The translations under genes were made by a program, and so were the position numbers. Under the pieces are notes generated by a model that did not search any database, was not told the origin of the DNA, and saw only the letters and a program-made list of their open reading frames with translations. Of a stretch of DNA of 18,140 nt, positions 9,527 to 16,291 are shown one piece after another (within the stretch, counting starts at the first letter, position 1; the number at the start of each line of letters is the position of its first letter). Origin of the DNA: an uncultured Aliiroseovarius sp. (GTDB taxonomy: Bacteria > Pseudomonadota > Alphaproteobacteria > Rhodobacterales > Rhodobacteraceae); the NCBI GenBank assembly GCA_938023895.1, contig CALJDH010000110.1, positions 1-18,140 on the forward strand. Direction: 5' to 3'.

Positions 9527-9555
9527 ATTATAGCATTGATAAGGAATGAAATAAA
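9527..9555 (-). promoter_or_regulatory. Predicted promoter for the cpaE-cpaA operon
   Basis: On the minus strand TATAAT at 9532-9527 is preceded by TGC, giving an extended -10 (TGCTATAAT). A weak -35 (TTTATT) lies 17 nt upstream at 9555-9550. It sits downstream of the terminator at 9624-9653, so it is placed to start a separate motor-unit transcript. This is a sequence match only. Confidence 0.5.
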
Positions 9556-9623
9556 CTGAATGTGCACACTTGGTTCGTGACATGATTGGTTATGGAAACA
9601 GTAGAACGGCGCACTGTTTACAT

Positions 9624-9653
9624 AAGAAAAGGGGCGCAATGTATATGCGCCCC
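9624..9653 (-). terminator. Intrinsic terminator after the ompA-like gene
   Basis: On the minus strand an 8-bp perfect stem GGGGCGCA/TGCGCCCC (9653-9646 with 9638-9631) with a 7-nt loop is followed directly by TTTTCTT at 9630-9624. It starts 24 nt after the stop of the ompA-like gene and separates the channel genes from the cpaE operon. Confidence 0.88.
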
Positions 9654-9677
9654 ATTCCATGAAGATGTGATGTGATT

Positions 9678-10340
9678 TTACTCAACCGTACCGGTACCGC
9701 CTTGCGCGATTTCCGGGGGCGGCACAGCGCTCGCGATATACTGACGGTTGATGATCTCAGCGTATTTACCGTCAAGAAGAGTGGCCTTTCGGTTGTTCGC
9801 AAAGCCACTGACTTCGGTCACGGTGCGGCGGTTGCGCAGTTCGCGTTGATCGGTCTGGATCAGCGGGCGGGTTTCACCATAGCTGACCACAGCCTCAAGG
9901 CGCGAACGGCTGATGCCACGCGATACCAGGTAGTTCACAACAGCGCGCGCACGGCGCATGCCGAGACGGTTATTATACGCGGTCGAGCCGACTAGGTCGG
10001 TGTGCCCATAGACGCGGAAGCGAATTTCCGGGAACTGCAGGATCCATTTGGCCTGCGTGTTCAGGATGCTCCGTGCTTCGGGCGTCAGATCGGCTTTGTT
10101 AAACTCGAAGTTTACCGTATCGCCAATCTCACGGCTGAAGCGTTCACCCAGCGCCTGAATGACGTTGATCTTCCCTGTGTGAACACCAATGTTGTGAGCG
10201 GTTGGCACACCGAAGCCGCCTTCGTCCAGGCTGCCACCTGCTTCGTTTAGCCAGAAGTGCATCGCCTGCGGGTTGTCCGCGCATCCTGAAAGAACTGCGA
10301 TAACTGACGTGGCGGCGATAATTGGTTTGATCCGTTTCAT
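9678..10340 (-). CDS. OmpA-family lipoprotein of the Tad locus (CpaD position)
   Basis: This 220-residue protein has a signal ending in lipobox LSGC (Cys19). An OmpA-like peptidoglycan-binding domain spans about residues 75-180. It shows VNFEFNKADLTPEA, VYGHTDLVGSTAYN and NRLGMRRARAVVNYLVSRGI, with the Asp and Arg positions expected to bind diaminopimelate. The predicted form is an outer-membrane lipoprotein gripping the cell wall. The Caulobacter locus has cpaD in this position; in Rhodobacterales an OmpA-type gene often takes this slot after the secretin, so it probably anchors or supports the secretin. It begins 10 nt after the cpaC stop and is followed by an intrinsic terminator. The OmpA domain is certain and the pilus role follows from context. 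Confidence 0.9.
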   Translation of the reverse strand: MKRIKPIIAATSVIAVLSGCADNPQAMHFWLNEAGGSLDEGGFGVPTAHNIGVHTGKINVIQALGERFSREIGDTVNFEFNKADLTPEARSILNTQAKWILQFPEIRFRVYGHTDLVGSTAYNNRLGMRRARAVVNYLVSRGISRSRLEAVVSYGETRPLIQTDQRELRNRRTVTEVSGFANNRKATLLDGKYAEIINRQYIASAVPPPEIAQGGTGTVE

Positions 10341-10350
10341 GTCGCTATCC

Positions 10351-11766
10351 TTATTCCATCACGTAGCCGTAAGAGCCCGAGAAGTCCTGCTTCGCAATTT
10401 CTGCAGCGATGCCATCCACGGGAGCCGAGGAATTAGCTGTTTTACCAAACAGGAACAGGTCTTTTTCGGACGGCGGGCGAATGCGATCGGTCGGAACGGC
10501 CAGGAACTCACCGCGGGTGGGGGTCACCAGATGGGCCGACACGATGATAACCAGTTCGGACTGGCGGCGCTCGTATTCCGTCGAGCGGAAGAGGGCACCC
10601 AGAACCGGCAGATCACCAAGCCACGGCACCGAGCCGATGGCATCCTGAAAATCGTCTTCGATCAGACCGGCAATGGCGAAGCTCTCTCCATCGCGCAGTT
10701 CAACCGTTGTAGATGTTTCACGGCGGCGGAACGAGTTCAGGATCAGACCGCCATTCTGGTAGCTGACCGAGCTGTCCAAGCCGGATACAGCTGCTTTAAG
10801 CTGCAGATTGATCACATCATCCGTCAGCACAGTCGGAGTAAAGTTAAGCTCTACACCAAATGGCTTATAGGCCACGGTGATCGCTCCGTCTTCCTGAGCT
10901 ACCGGGATCGGGAATTCACCACCCGCCAGGAATGAAGCTTCCTGACCTGACAGAGCCGTCAGGTTGGGTTCTGCGAGAGTGCGAATAACACCCTTGGATT
11001 CAAGCGCTTCCAGAAGAATGCCGACTTGGAAACTACCGGCATTAAAGCCGATGGTCGCCACGCCTTCTTGGTCGCCACTTACGATAATGCTTTCAGCGTC
11101 TGGAAGGGCGTTCCCGTTTTGCAGCCAGGTACCAGTGTTGCCACCCAAGGCGACGCCTCCGGCAGCACCACCCAATTGCACCGAACTTGACAGCGCTTTG
11201 CGCACTGACCGTCCCATTTCCGCGAAGCGAACTTTCAGCATCACTTGCTGGGTGCCACCCACGCTCATCATGTTGGACACGCGATCAGGTGCGTAGCGGT
11301 TCGCCAGATCAAGCGCCAGTGTCATTTGCTGCGGAGAACTGACAACGCCAGACAGCACGATACCGTCATTGGCTGTGCGCACTTCAATTCCTTCACTGGG
11401 AAGGATTTGGCGAAGACGTTCTTTGAATTCACTGATGTCGGGTGTGACATGCACTTCAACGTTGCTCAGAAGCTTGCCGTCCGGCCCCAGAAGGGTCAGC
11501 GTTGTGCGCCCGGGTGTCTTGCCCAACACATAGATTGTGCGGTCCGACAGGGTCGAAATGTCTGCGATGCCGGGATTTGCAATGGAAAGCTCTGCAAACG
11601 GGTTGTCGCTTTCAACGACCACGGCGCGGTTCATCGGAACCTTCAATGCGCGCGATGGACCGGTGTCAGTAACACGAAGAGTCTCTGCAGAACCTGTTAC
11701 AGGTGCAGTTCCAACTCCTAACGACAGGCCCAATAGGGCTGCCTTGATAAAACGATCGATCTTCAT
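10351..11766 (-). CDS. cpaC: CpaC/RcpA, Tad outer-membrane secretin
   Basis: This 471-residue secretin should form the outer-membrane channel for the Flp fibre. A signal peptide (residues 1-28, cut near GSA-ET) is followed by the pilus N-terminal domain (about 38-112, VPMNRAVVVESDNPFAELSI), then a BON-like segment (about 115-165, LRQILPSEGIEVRTANDGIV). The secretin domain (about 235-435) contains GVIRTLAEPNLTALSGQEASF and the C-terminal signature VPWLGDLPVLGALFRS. Length is within the usual range for CpaC. The gene follows cpaB after a 232-nt gap containing promoter-like sequence, and is followed closely by the ompA-like lipoprotein gene, so those two are probably co-transcribed. Confidence 0.95.
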   Translation of the reverse strand: MKIDRFIKAALLGLSLGVGTAPVTGSAETLRVTDTGPSRALKVPMNRAVVVESDNPFAELSIANPGIADISTLSDRTIYVLGKTPGRTTLTLLGPDGKLLSNVEVHVTPDISEFKERLRQILPSEGIEVRTANDGIVLSGVVSSPQQMTLALDLANRYAPDRVSNMMSVGGTQQVMLKVRFAEMGRSVRKALSSSVQLGGAAGGVALGGNTGTWLQNGNALPDAESIIVSGDQEGVATIGFNAGSFQVGILLEALESKGVIRTLAEPNLTALSGQEASFLAGGEFPIPVAQEDGAITVAYKPFGVELNFTPTVLTDDVINLQLKAAVSGLDSSVSYQNGGLILNSFRRRETSTTVELRDGESFAIAGLIEDDFQDAIGSVPWLGDLPVLGALFRSTEYERRQSELVIIVSAHLVTPTRGEFLAVPTDRIRPPSEKDLFLFGKTANSSAPVDGIAAEIAKQDFSGSYGYVME

Positions 11767-11810
11767 GTGATCCTGCCTCTCTGATCACGTACATGTATGG
11801 GAACCCACCG

Positions 11811-11841
11811 AAGATAGGATTTCCCCTTTGCTCGTTGTCAA
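11811..11841 (-). promoter_or_regulatory. Possible promoter for cpaC
   Basis: On the minus strand a perfect TTGACA at 11841-11836 is followed, after a long 19-nt spacer, by TATCTT at 11816-11811, about 45 nt before the cpaC start. The spacer is not ideal, so this is tentative. Confidence 0.35.
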
Positions 11842-11876
11842 TGTAGCCCTCTTTTCGGGGCAATCACCGCTTATTA

Positions 11877-11892
11877 GTCGCAACACTGCGAC
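11877..11892. repeat. Inverted repeat GTCGCA-ACAC-TGCGAC upstream of cpaC
   Basis: A perfect 6-bp inverted repeat with a 4-nt centre lies about 35 nt upstream of the possible cpaC -35 element. The nine bases CGCAACACT from its left half recur at 11951-11959. It may be an operator; no binding protein can be named. Confidence 0.35.
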
Positions 11893-11998
11893 GGATTGAA
11901 CGAAAAATCAACAATCAAAGACGTTAAGGCCGGGGCTTATGTGTACCTAACGCAACACTTATTCCGAACTCGCCCCGGCGAAGTGATTTTGCCTTACC

Positions 11999-12835
11999 TT
12001 AGTTGGGGCAAGGGATGGGGGTTTCGATGATCTCGGCGCCCCGGCGGGTGCGGACGGTGCAGCTTTGCGCCTTGGGCGTGTTGATCTCGCCAATAATTTC
12101 GCCCTGACCGACTTCGACGGCGTCCGTGGTCGTTTCGTCCTGTGCGCCAACCAATGCCAGTGACAGGCGTCCGCTTGCCTGAGCTTGCGCCAGCGCGGCA
12201 ACTTGTCGGGGGGTTACCTCTACGGTGACAGTCCGTGCGATTGTTGGGGCCGCGCGATCACTATCAGCAATCTGGTCGACAGCAATCAGGTCGACGCTTG
12301 CTAGGATCAACTTGGTGATGGCTTCGGTGACGCCGACTTCATTCACACCCGTGCCGGACCAGTAGACATCCACCCGGTCACCAGGACGCAAGAAGCCAGA
12401 CACGCCCGAGCTGACATCTACGCGGATTGCAAATGCGCGCATGCCTTGGGTCAGGCGCGATGAAACGCCTGCGTCTGCGCCGGGCCTTGAAACTTTGACG
12501 CTCATCAGCGCTTCGTCTTTCTCCATGGCGCGGATTACGGTGCGGAATTTGCGTTCGCCTTCCGGGAAAACTTCTTCGATGGTCCGGAAGGTTCCTTCCG
12601 GGATGGCAGTCTCAGGCCAGCTCACAGCGCGAATATCTTCAGCGGTGATTTGTTGGCCATATCGCAATGTTCTGTTGACGACGAAAACATCGACGGTAGG
12701 GATGATCGCCCCGCGTGCCGCACGTTCGGCGTCCAGCTGTGCTTGATAGCCTCCAATGAAATCGCGCGCCATATAAACGGCAAAACCAGCTAGGCCGATG
12801 CCGACCACCAAGACTAGTCCGAAAATCAAGCGCAT
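11999..12835 (-). CDS. cpaB: CpaB/RcpC, Tad pilus assembly protein
   Basis: This 278-residue protein has start ATG 12835 chosen because AAAGGA lies 7 nt upstream and the protein then begins directly with a membrane anchor, MRLIFGLVLVVGIGLAGFAV; the frame stays open to 12919. An SAF domain lies at about residues 47-112 (PTVDVFVVNRTLRYGQQITA) and a CpaB/RcpC domain from about 120, including RLTQGMRAFAIRVDVSSGVS and PGDRVDVYW. Two Cys residues near the C-terminus may pair. CpaB/RcpC is a periplasmic partner of the secretin and has been proposed to bind or gate it. It follows the flp terminator and a 250-nt leader, and precedes cpaC. Confidence 0.93.
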   Translation of the reverse strand: MRLIFGLVLVVGIGLAGFAVYMARDFIGGYQAQLDAERAARGAIIPTVDVFVVNRTLRYGQQITAEDIRAVSWPETAIPEGTFRTIEEVFPEGERKFRTVIRAMEKDEALMSVKVSRPGADAGVSSRLTQGMRAFAIRVDVSSGVSGFLRPGDRVDVYWSGTGVNEVGVTEAITKLILASVDLIAVDQIADSDRAAPTIARTVTVEVTPRQVAALAQAQASGRLSLALVGAQDETTTDAVEVGQGEIIGEINTPKAQSCTVRTRRGAEIIETPIPCPN

Positions 12836-12988
12836 CCGAATTCCTTTCGTGCATATCAATCTGCCGCCTGCGAGCATGAACCTGTTTGCATCTGAGGATT
12901 TGGTCCAAATCAGAGACAATACGCAGAGTCCGGGTGAAAATCACAGGAAACGGCAATAATTTCCAGCCCATAAAGTATGAGCGGCTGA

Positions 12989-13018
12989 ATTAATGAGAAA
13001 ATGTGCTCAGAGTGTCAA
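12989..13018 (-). promoter_or_regulatory. Predicted promoter upstream of cpaB
   Basis: On the minus strand a consensus -35 TTGACA (13018-13013) is followed after 18 nt by ATTAAT (12994-12989) as a -10 with four matches. It lies between the flp1 terminator and cpaB, leaving a leader of roughly 145 nt. Position supports a separate channel-unit transcript. Confidence 0.42.
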
Positions 13019-13080
13019 TTCTACATCTTTAGGTTGCTGGGGCGCAGGCCTGGCTATGACCGGCATGAGCGTTCCTCTCA

Positions 13081-13109
13081 AACAAAAGCCGCGCCCAAGG
13101 GCGCGGCTT
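13081..13109 (-). terminator. Intrinsic terminator after flp1
   Basis: On the minus strand AAGCCGCGCCC and GGGCGCGGCTT (13109-13099 with 13096-13086) form an 11-bp G+C-rich hairpin, followed by TTGTTT at 13086-13081. It lies 23 nt after the flp1 stop. Stopping here would let the pilin genes be made at higher level than the machinery. Confidence 0.88.
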
Positions 13110-13131
13110 CCGTATTCATATTTAGGCAACA

Positions 13132-13323
13132 TTAATGAGACAAAATGCTCATTCCTGACAGGGTTGACGAAATTTTGTCAGCAAGCGACGTGGTACCGCC
13201 CGAAACCGAGGTCATGACAGCGATACCGAGACCTACAACAGCTGCCGTCAGGACAACCCAGTCTACAGTTACAGCGCCGTCTTCATCGGCTTTAAAGGTT
13301 TTGATCATCTCAACAAGATTCAT
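13132..13323 (-). CDS. flp: Flp family type IVb pilin (copy 1, downstream)
   Basis: This 63-residue prepilin is the structural subunit of the Flp/Tad pilus. The charged leader MNLVEMIKTFKADEDG ends in Gly16, the expected CpaA cleavage point. The mature 47-residue pilin starts AVTVDWVVLTAAVVGLG, a hydrophobic helix, followed by a short polar tail. The Flp consensus has Glu5-Tyr6 of the mature protein; here they are Asp5-Trp6, a conservative change. The start at 13323 has AAAGGA 8-9 nt upstream. It follows the near-identical copy 2 by 43 nt and is followed by a terminator. Five residues differ from copy 2 (positions 2, 4, 29, 37, 61). Confidence 0.94.
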   Translation of the reverse strand: MNLVEMIKTFKADEDGAVTVDWVVLTAAVVGLGIAVMTSVSGGTTSLADKISSTLSGMSILSH

Positions 13324-13366
13324 AATATTTTCCTTTACTAGTTAATATGCGCCAAACCCTGAAGCC

Positions 13367-13558
13367 TTAGTGAGACATAATGCTCATGCCCGACAGGGTC
13401 GACGAGATTTTATCGGCCAGCGAAGTTGTACCGCCGGAAACCGAAGTAAGTACGGCAATGCCAAGGCCAACAATAGCAGCGGTCAGCACTACCCAGTCAA
13501 CAGTTACAGCGCCGTCTTCGTCGGCCTTGAAGGTTTTGATCATCTCGAACAGTTTCAT
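13367..13558 (-). CDS. flp: Flp family type IVb pilin (copy 2, upstream)
   Basis: This 63-residue prepilin matches the downstream copy at 58 of 63 positions. The leader MKLFEMIKTFKADEDG ends at Gly16, and the mature helix starts AVTVDWVVLTAAIVGLG with the same Asp5-Trp6 pair. The start at 13558 has GAGG about 8 nt upstream. It is the first gene after the 330-nt gap that should contain the pilin promoter. The pair looks like a recent tandem duplication, and either or both may be the major pilin. Confidence 0.94.
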   Translation of the reverse strand: MKLFEMIKTFKADEDGAVTVDWVVLTAAIVGLGIAVLTSVSGGTTSLADKISSTLSGMSIMSH

Positions 13559-13888
13559 TTTGCTTACCTCTGATTGAGCGTTCAGGATTTGTAAACGTTT
13601 TGCAGGATCATTCCTACATTCCGCTCAGCATGGCAACAATAAGCCCTTGGAATGAGGCAAGAATTGGGCGGGTTTCGTACGTTTTCTCGCTTGGGGTGGG
13701 TTTTTTAAAGTCCCCATTTGTAATCTGTTGTTAATACTTGTTAAATTAGAATGTGACTTCGGGGAAACTCCATATGATTTCGGCCAGTTGGACGGCGGTA
13801 CTTTGCGCGATCTCAGGAAAAACTAGCGATTCCCCCCCTAATCTGCGAGAAATGAATCAGTTAATGAGATAGAGCAGAGAACCGCAAA
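13559..13888. other. 330-nt divergent intergenic region (flp versus lytic transglycosylase)
   Basis: No gene is visible. The region must hold the promoters of the leftward flp operon and the rightward transglycosylase operon. It contains a tandem TTGTTAA repeat at 13728-13744 and A+T-rich stretches around it. On the minus strand TTAACA-N16-TACAAA over the repeat resembles a promoter for flp, though this would leave a leader of about 160 nt. Confidence 0.55.
13728..13744. repeat. Tandem TTGTTAA repeat, 10-bp period
   Basis: TTGTTAA at 13728-13734 and 13738-13744 are separated by TAC, putting the two copies on the same DNA face one helical turn apart. It lies in the control region between flp and the transglycosylase gene. 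The halves recall CtrA sites (TTAA-N7-TTAA) but the spacing here is 6. Confidence 0.5.
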
Positions 13889-14728
13889 ATGCGGCAATTA
13901 TTGTATATTGGAGCGGTCTGGGTGCTTGGACTGGCAGGGGCTGCCTTTGGGCAGGATACACCTGCTCCTTACCCGGATTTCACATTCAAACGCGTCGCTA
14001 CACCACAAGCAGGCGCGACACGGCGCTTGACTGTTCAGATTGACCCTGAAGAGCAAGCGGCAGCGCTCGCTGTTCCTCAAAAAATGGGCGTAGATGCAAA
14101 GGCGAATCCAGAACTAGCCTTGCCCGCGCCAACCGCGTGGGATTGGTTTTGGCGAGAGGTGTCTCCTAAGCTGGCAGACACCGGGCCCGCCAATGTTCGC
14201 AAAGCCATCAATGCAGTTTCGGAACGCGACGGATTGGCACAACCAAGATTGCAGCATTTGCAGGACATAGCGCGTATTCATGGGGCGGATATTCTGCGCG
14301 TCACCGTCGGAACGCCGGTTTCCCCGGCTTTGGTGGTTGCATTGATTTCAGTCGAAAGCTCTGGGCAACCGCAGGCCGTTAGCGAGGCTGGAGCGGAAGG
14401 GTTGATGCAGCTTATTCCCGCAACGGCAGAGCGGTTCGGCGTGTCGGATAGTGCCGACCCAGCACAGAACATCGAAGGGGGCGTGGCCTATCTGGAATGG
14501 CTGATCCAGCATTTCAATGGTGATCCGATCTTTGCGCTTGCGGGGTATAATGCGGGCGAAAACGCGGTGGGGAAGCATGGAGGGATCCCGCCATACCCTG
14601 AAACCCGTGCCTATGTCCCCAAGGTATTGGCCGCATGGCATGTCGCGCGCGGATTATGTATGACGCCGCCCGAGCTGTTGACGGATGGCTGCGTGTTTAC
14701 AGTGATGGGAGCCCCCTCGAATGGGTGA
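13889..14728 (+). CDS. Periplasmic soluble lytic transglycosylase (SLT domain)
   Basis: This 279-residue protein has a signal peptide (residues 1-20, cut near AAFG-QD), a low-complexity linker region, and a C-terminal SLT domain from about residue 128. Glu156 in ALISVESSGQPQAVS is the expected catalytic acid, followed by GAEGLMQLIPATAERFGV and the later ALAGYNAGENAV, all typical of the lysozyme-like fold. Such enzymes cut peptidoglycan between MurNAc and GlcNAc with 1,6-anhydro product. Cys257 and Cys268 could form a disulfide. It overlaps the HAD-UbiA gene by 8 nt, so the two are probably co-translated. It lies divergent to flp, so it may alternatively open the wall for the pilus, but the operon link is to polyprenyl-sugar synthesis. 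Confidence 0.92.
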   Translation: MRQLLYIGAVWVLGLAGAAFGQDTPAPYPDFTFKRVATPQAGATRRLTVQIDPEEQAAALAVPQKMGVDAKANPELALPAPTAWDWFWREVSPKLADTGPANVRKAINAVSERDGLAQPRLQHLQDIARIHGADILRVTVGTPVSPALVVALISVESSGQPQAVSEAGAEGLMQLIPATAERFGVSDSADPAQNIEGGVAYLEWLIQHFNGDPIFALAGYNAGENAVGKHGGIPPYPETRAYVPKVLAAWHVARGLCMTPPELLTDGCVFTVMGAPSNG

Positions 14729-16169
14729 CGACGTACAAAAGAAACCCTTGGTTTTGGACATTGATGGGACTTTTCTGCGCACGGATATCCTGTTCGAAAG
14801 TTTCTGGGCTGCTTTGGGCAAGGATCCCATCCGCACCCTGAAAGTGAGCTTTCTGAACCTGAAACACCCCGCACGCCTAAAAGCCGAGCTGGCCGAAATT
14901 GCAAATTTGCGTACGGACCTGCTTCCGGTCGAACCCGAGGTCGTTGACCTTGCCGAACGAGCCAAATCCGAGGGGCGTGAGGTCATTCTGGCCTCGGCCT
15001 CGCACCAGCCGTTGGTCGCAGCCTTGGCCCGCGACCATGACCTGTCACCGCGTGTTTATGCTTCGGACGGGCAGACCAACCTGAAAGGGGACCGCAAGGC
15101 CGCAGCCTTGGTCGAAACCTTCGGCGCGCAAGGGTTTGACTATGCTGGCAACGCGCCCGTTGATCGGGCGATCTGGTCTAAGTCCGATCATGCGATCGTC
15201 GTCGGAGACGCTGCATCTGCGCGCCAGATCGAGGCGCGAGGCCAGTCCCTTACCCGGATCAAAGGCGGTTGGCGGATGGCCGATGTGCTTCGCAGTTTCC
15301 GCCCGCATCAATGGGTGAAGAACGTTCTGCTGCTTCTGCCTATGATCGCGGGCCATGCCTTTGATATGCCCACATTGATTGCTGCGATGCTTGGGATTGT
15401 GGCCTTTTCGGCTGCGGCCTCGTCCATCTATCTGGTGAATGACCTGCTGGATCTGGAAGCGGACCGCCTGCACGCCACCAAGAAGAACCGCCCCTTCGCG
15501 TCGGGCGCGGTGCCGATCCAGATCGGGATGCTCTGTTTCTTGCTTCTATCCGCGATCGCTTTGGGGGTCGCCGCGGCGCTGTCTTGGGCATTCCTTGGCG
15601 TGGTCGCGTTTTATATGGCGATGTCGCTGGCCTATTCACTGAAGCTTAAGCGGATGCGGTGGATCGACATCGCGGTTCTGGCCTCGCTCTATACCCTGCG
15701 CGTTGTGGCCGGTGCTGCCGCGACCGGGATCTATGTTTCGGGATATCTTCTGGTCTTTATTTTCCCGGTATTCCTTGCACTTGGCTGCGTGAAGCGCCTG
15801 ACCGAGCTAACCTTGGCAACGTCGGATGAACGCCTTCCGGGGCGCGGATATGGTCGCCCGGACCGCCCCGACCTTCTGAACGTCGCGGCCCTTGGTGTGG
15901 TCGCCGCACTGGTCGCCTTTTTCCTCTATTCCTTCACCGAGCAAGCAATCGGTCTGTACAAAACCCGCTGGTTGATCTGGGTGGCGGAAATCCCCTTGGC
16001 GTGGTGGATGATCCGCATGGTGTCACTGGGCTGGCATGGCAAGCAAGATTACGACCCGATTGTCTTTGCCATGAAGGACAAACGCGGCATCGGGTTGATC
16101 CTGATGACACTGGCCATCATGTTCTACGCCGCCGGTCTGTGGCAGCAGTGGTTCGGGGTCGGGGGCTGA
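14721..16169 (+). CDS. HAD phosphatase-UbiA prenyltransferase fusion (polyprenyl-phosphoribose synthase type)
   Basis: This 482-residue protein has two parts. Residues 1-180 form a HAD domain with nucleophile motif DIDGTF (Asp13, Asp15), motif II ASASH near 91-95, and YAGNAPVD near 141-148. Residues 185-482 are a UbiA-type integral membrane prenyltransferase with about eight to nine helices, the NDxxDxxxD motif at Asn240-Asp248 with KKNRPFASG after it, and LKRMRWIDIAVLASLYTLR near 303-321. UbiA members of this group include Rv3806c, which joins PRPP to decaprenyl phosphate. The HAD part could remove the 5-phosphate afterwards, so one protein may do two steps toward polyprenyl-phosphoryl-ribose. 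GGAG lies 9 nt before the ATG. DprE1/DprE2-like genes lie 440 nt downstream on the other strand, which supports this pathway over quinone or haem synthesis. Confidence 0.88.
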   Translation: MGDDVQKKPLVLDIDGTFLRTDILFESFWAALGKDPIRTLKVSFLNLKHPARLKAELAEIANLRTDLLPVEPEVVDLAERAKSEGREVILASASHQPLVAALARDHDLSPRVYASDGQTNLKGDRKAAALVETFGAQGFDYAGNAPVDRAIWSKSDHAIVVGDAASARQIEARGQSLTRIKGGWRMADVLRSFRPHQWVKNVLLLLPMIAGHAFDMPTLIAAMLGIVAFSAAASSIYLVNDLLDLEADRLHATKKNRPFASGAVPIQIGMLCFLLLSAIALGVAAALSWAFLGVVAFYMAMSLAYSLKLKRMRWIDIAVLASLYTLRVVAGAAATGIYVSGYLLVFIFPVFLALGCVKRLTELTLATSDERLPGRGYGRPDRPDLLNVAALGVVAALVAFFLYSFTEQAIGLYKTRWLIWVAEIPLAWWMIRMVSLGWHGKQDYDPIVFAMKDKRGIGLILMTLAIMFYAAGLWQQWFGVGG

Positions 16170-16204
16170 CGGTCCCAGCCGAAACGGTGCAATTAAAGCA
16201 AGTT

Positions 16205-16234
16205 GGGGTCCCTATGGGACCCCGTTTGTTTTTT
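16205..16234 (+). terminator. Intrinsic terminator after the HAD-UbiA gene
   Basis: GGGGTCCC (16205-16212) and GGGACCCC (16216-16223) form a perfect 8-bp stem around TAT, followed by TTTGTTTTTT at 16225-16234. It ends the transglycosylase-UbiA operon 36 nt after the stop. Confidence 0.92.
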
Positions 16235-16291
16235 GATCCAAGGGGACCTTGAGCCCGTAATTCAGATACCAACAGAAACTGGAGTGAGACC

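Larger units (their letters stand above)
9265..9677. other. 413-nt intergenic region between ompA-like gene and cpaE
   Basis: I see no convincing gene here. The left part is the cpaE leader, the middle carries a promoter-like extended -10 element at 9527-9535 on the minus strand, and the right part carries the terminator of the ompA-like gene at 9624-9653. The long leader (about 255 nt from the predicted start point to cpaE) could hold regulation, but no known riboswitch is recognisable. Confidence 0.6.

Noticed and set aside
10273..10935. Plus-strand open frame of 220 codons over cpaC and the ompA-like gene
   Set aside because: It spans two well-supported genes on the other strand and shows no recognisable motif or ribosome site.
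11789..11797. Palindrome TACATGTA in the cpaC leader as an operator
   Set aside because: An 8-bp A+T-rich palindrome is common by chance and has no second copy nearby.
11929..11979. Inverted repeat GCCGGGGC/GCCCCGGC downstream of cpaB as a terminator
   Set aside because: The 35-nt loop is too long and no T-tract follows on the minus strand; likely chance in GC-rich DNA.
12836..12919. N-terminal extension of CpaB
   Set aside because: AAAGGA at proper distance marks ATG 12835, after which the protein starts directly with its membrane anchor as CpaB proteins do.
13621..13660. Sigma-54 promoter for flp (TGGCA near 13631)
   Set aside because: TGGCA is present but no TTGC(A/T) box follows at the required distance on that strand.
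13731..13744. CtrA binding site (TTAA-N7-TTAA)
   Set aside because: The two TTAA boxes are 6 nt apart instead of 7, so it is listed only as a direct repeat.
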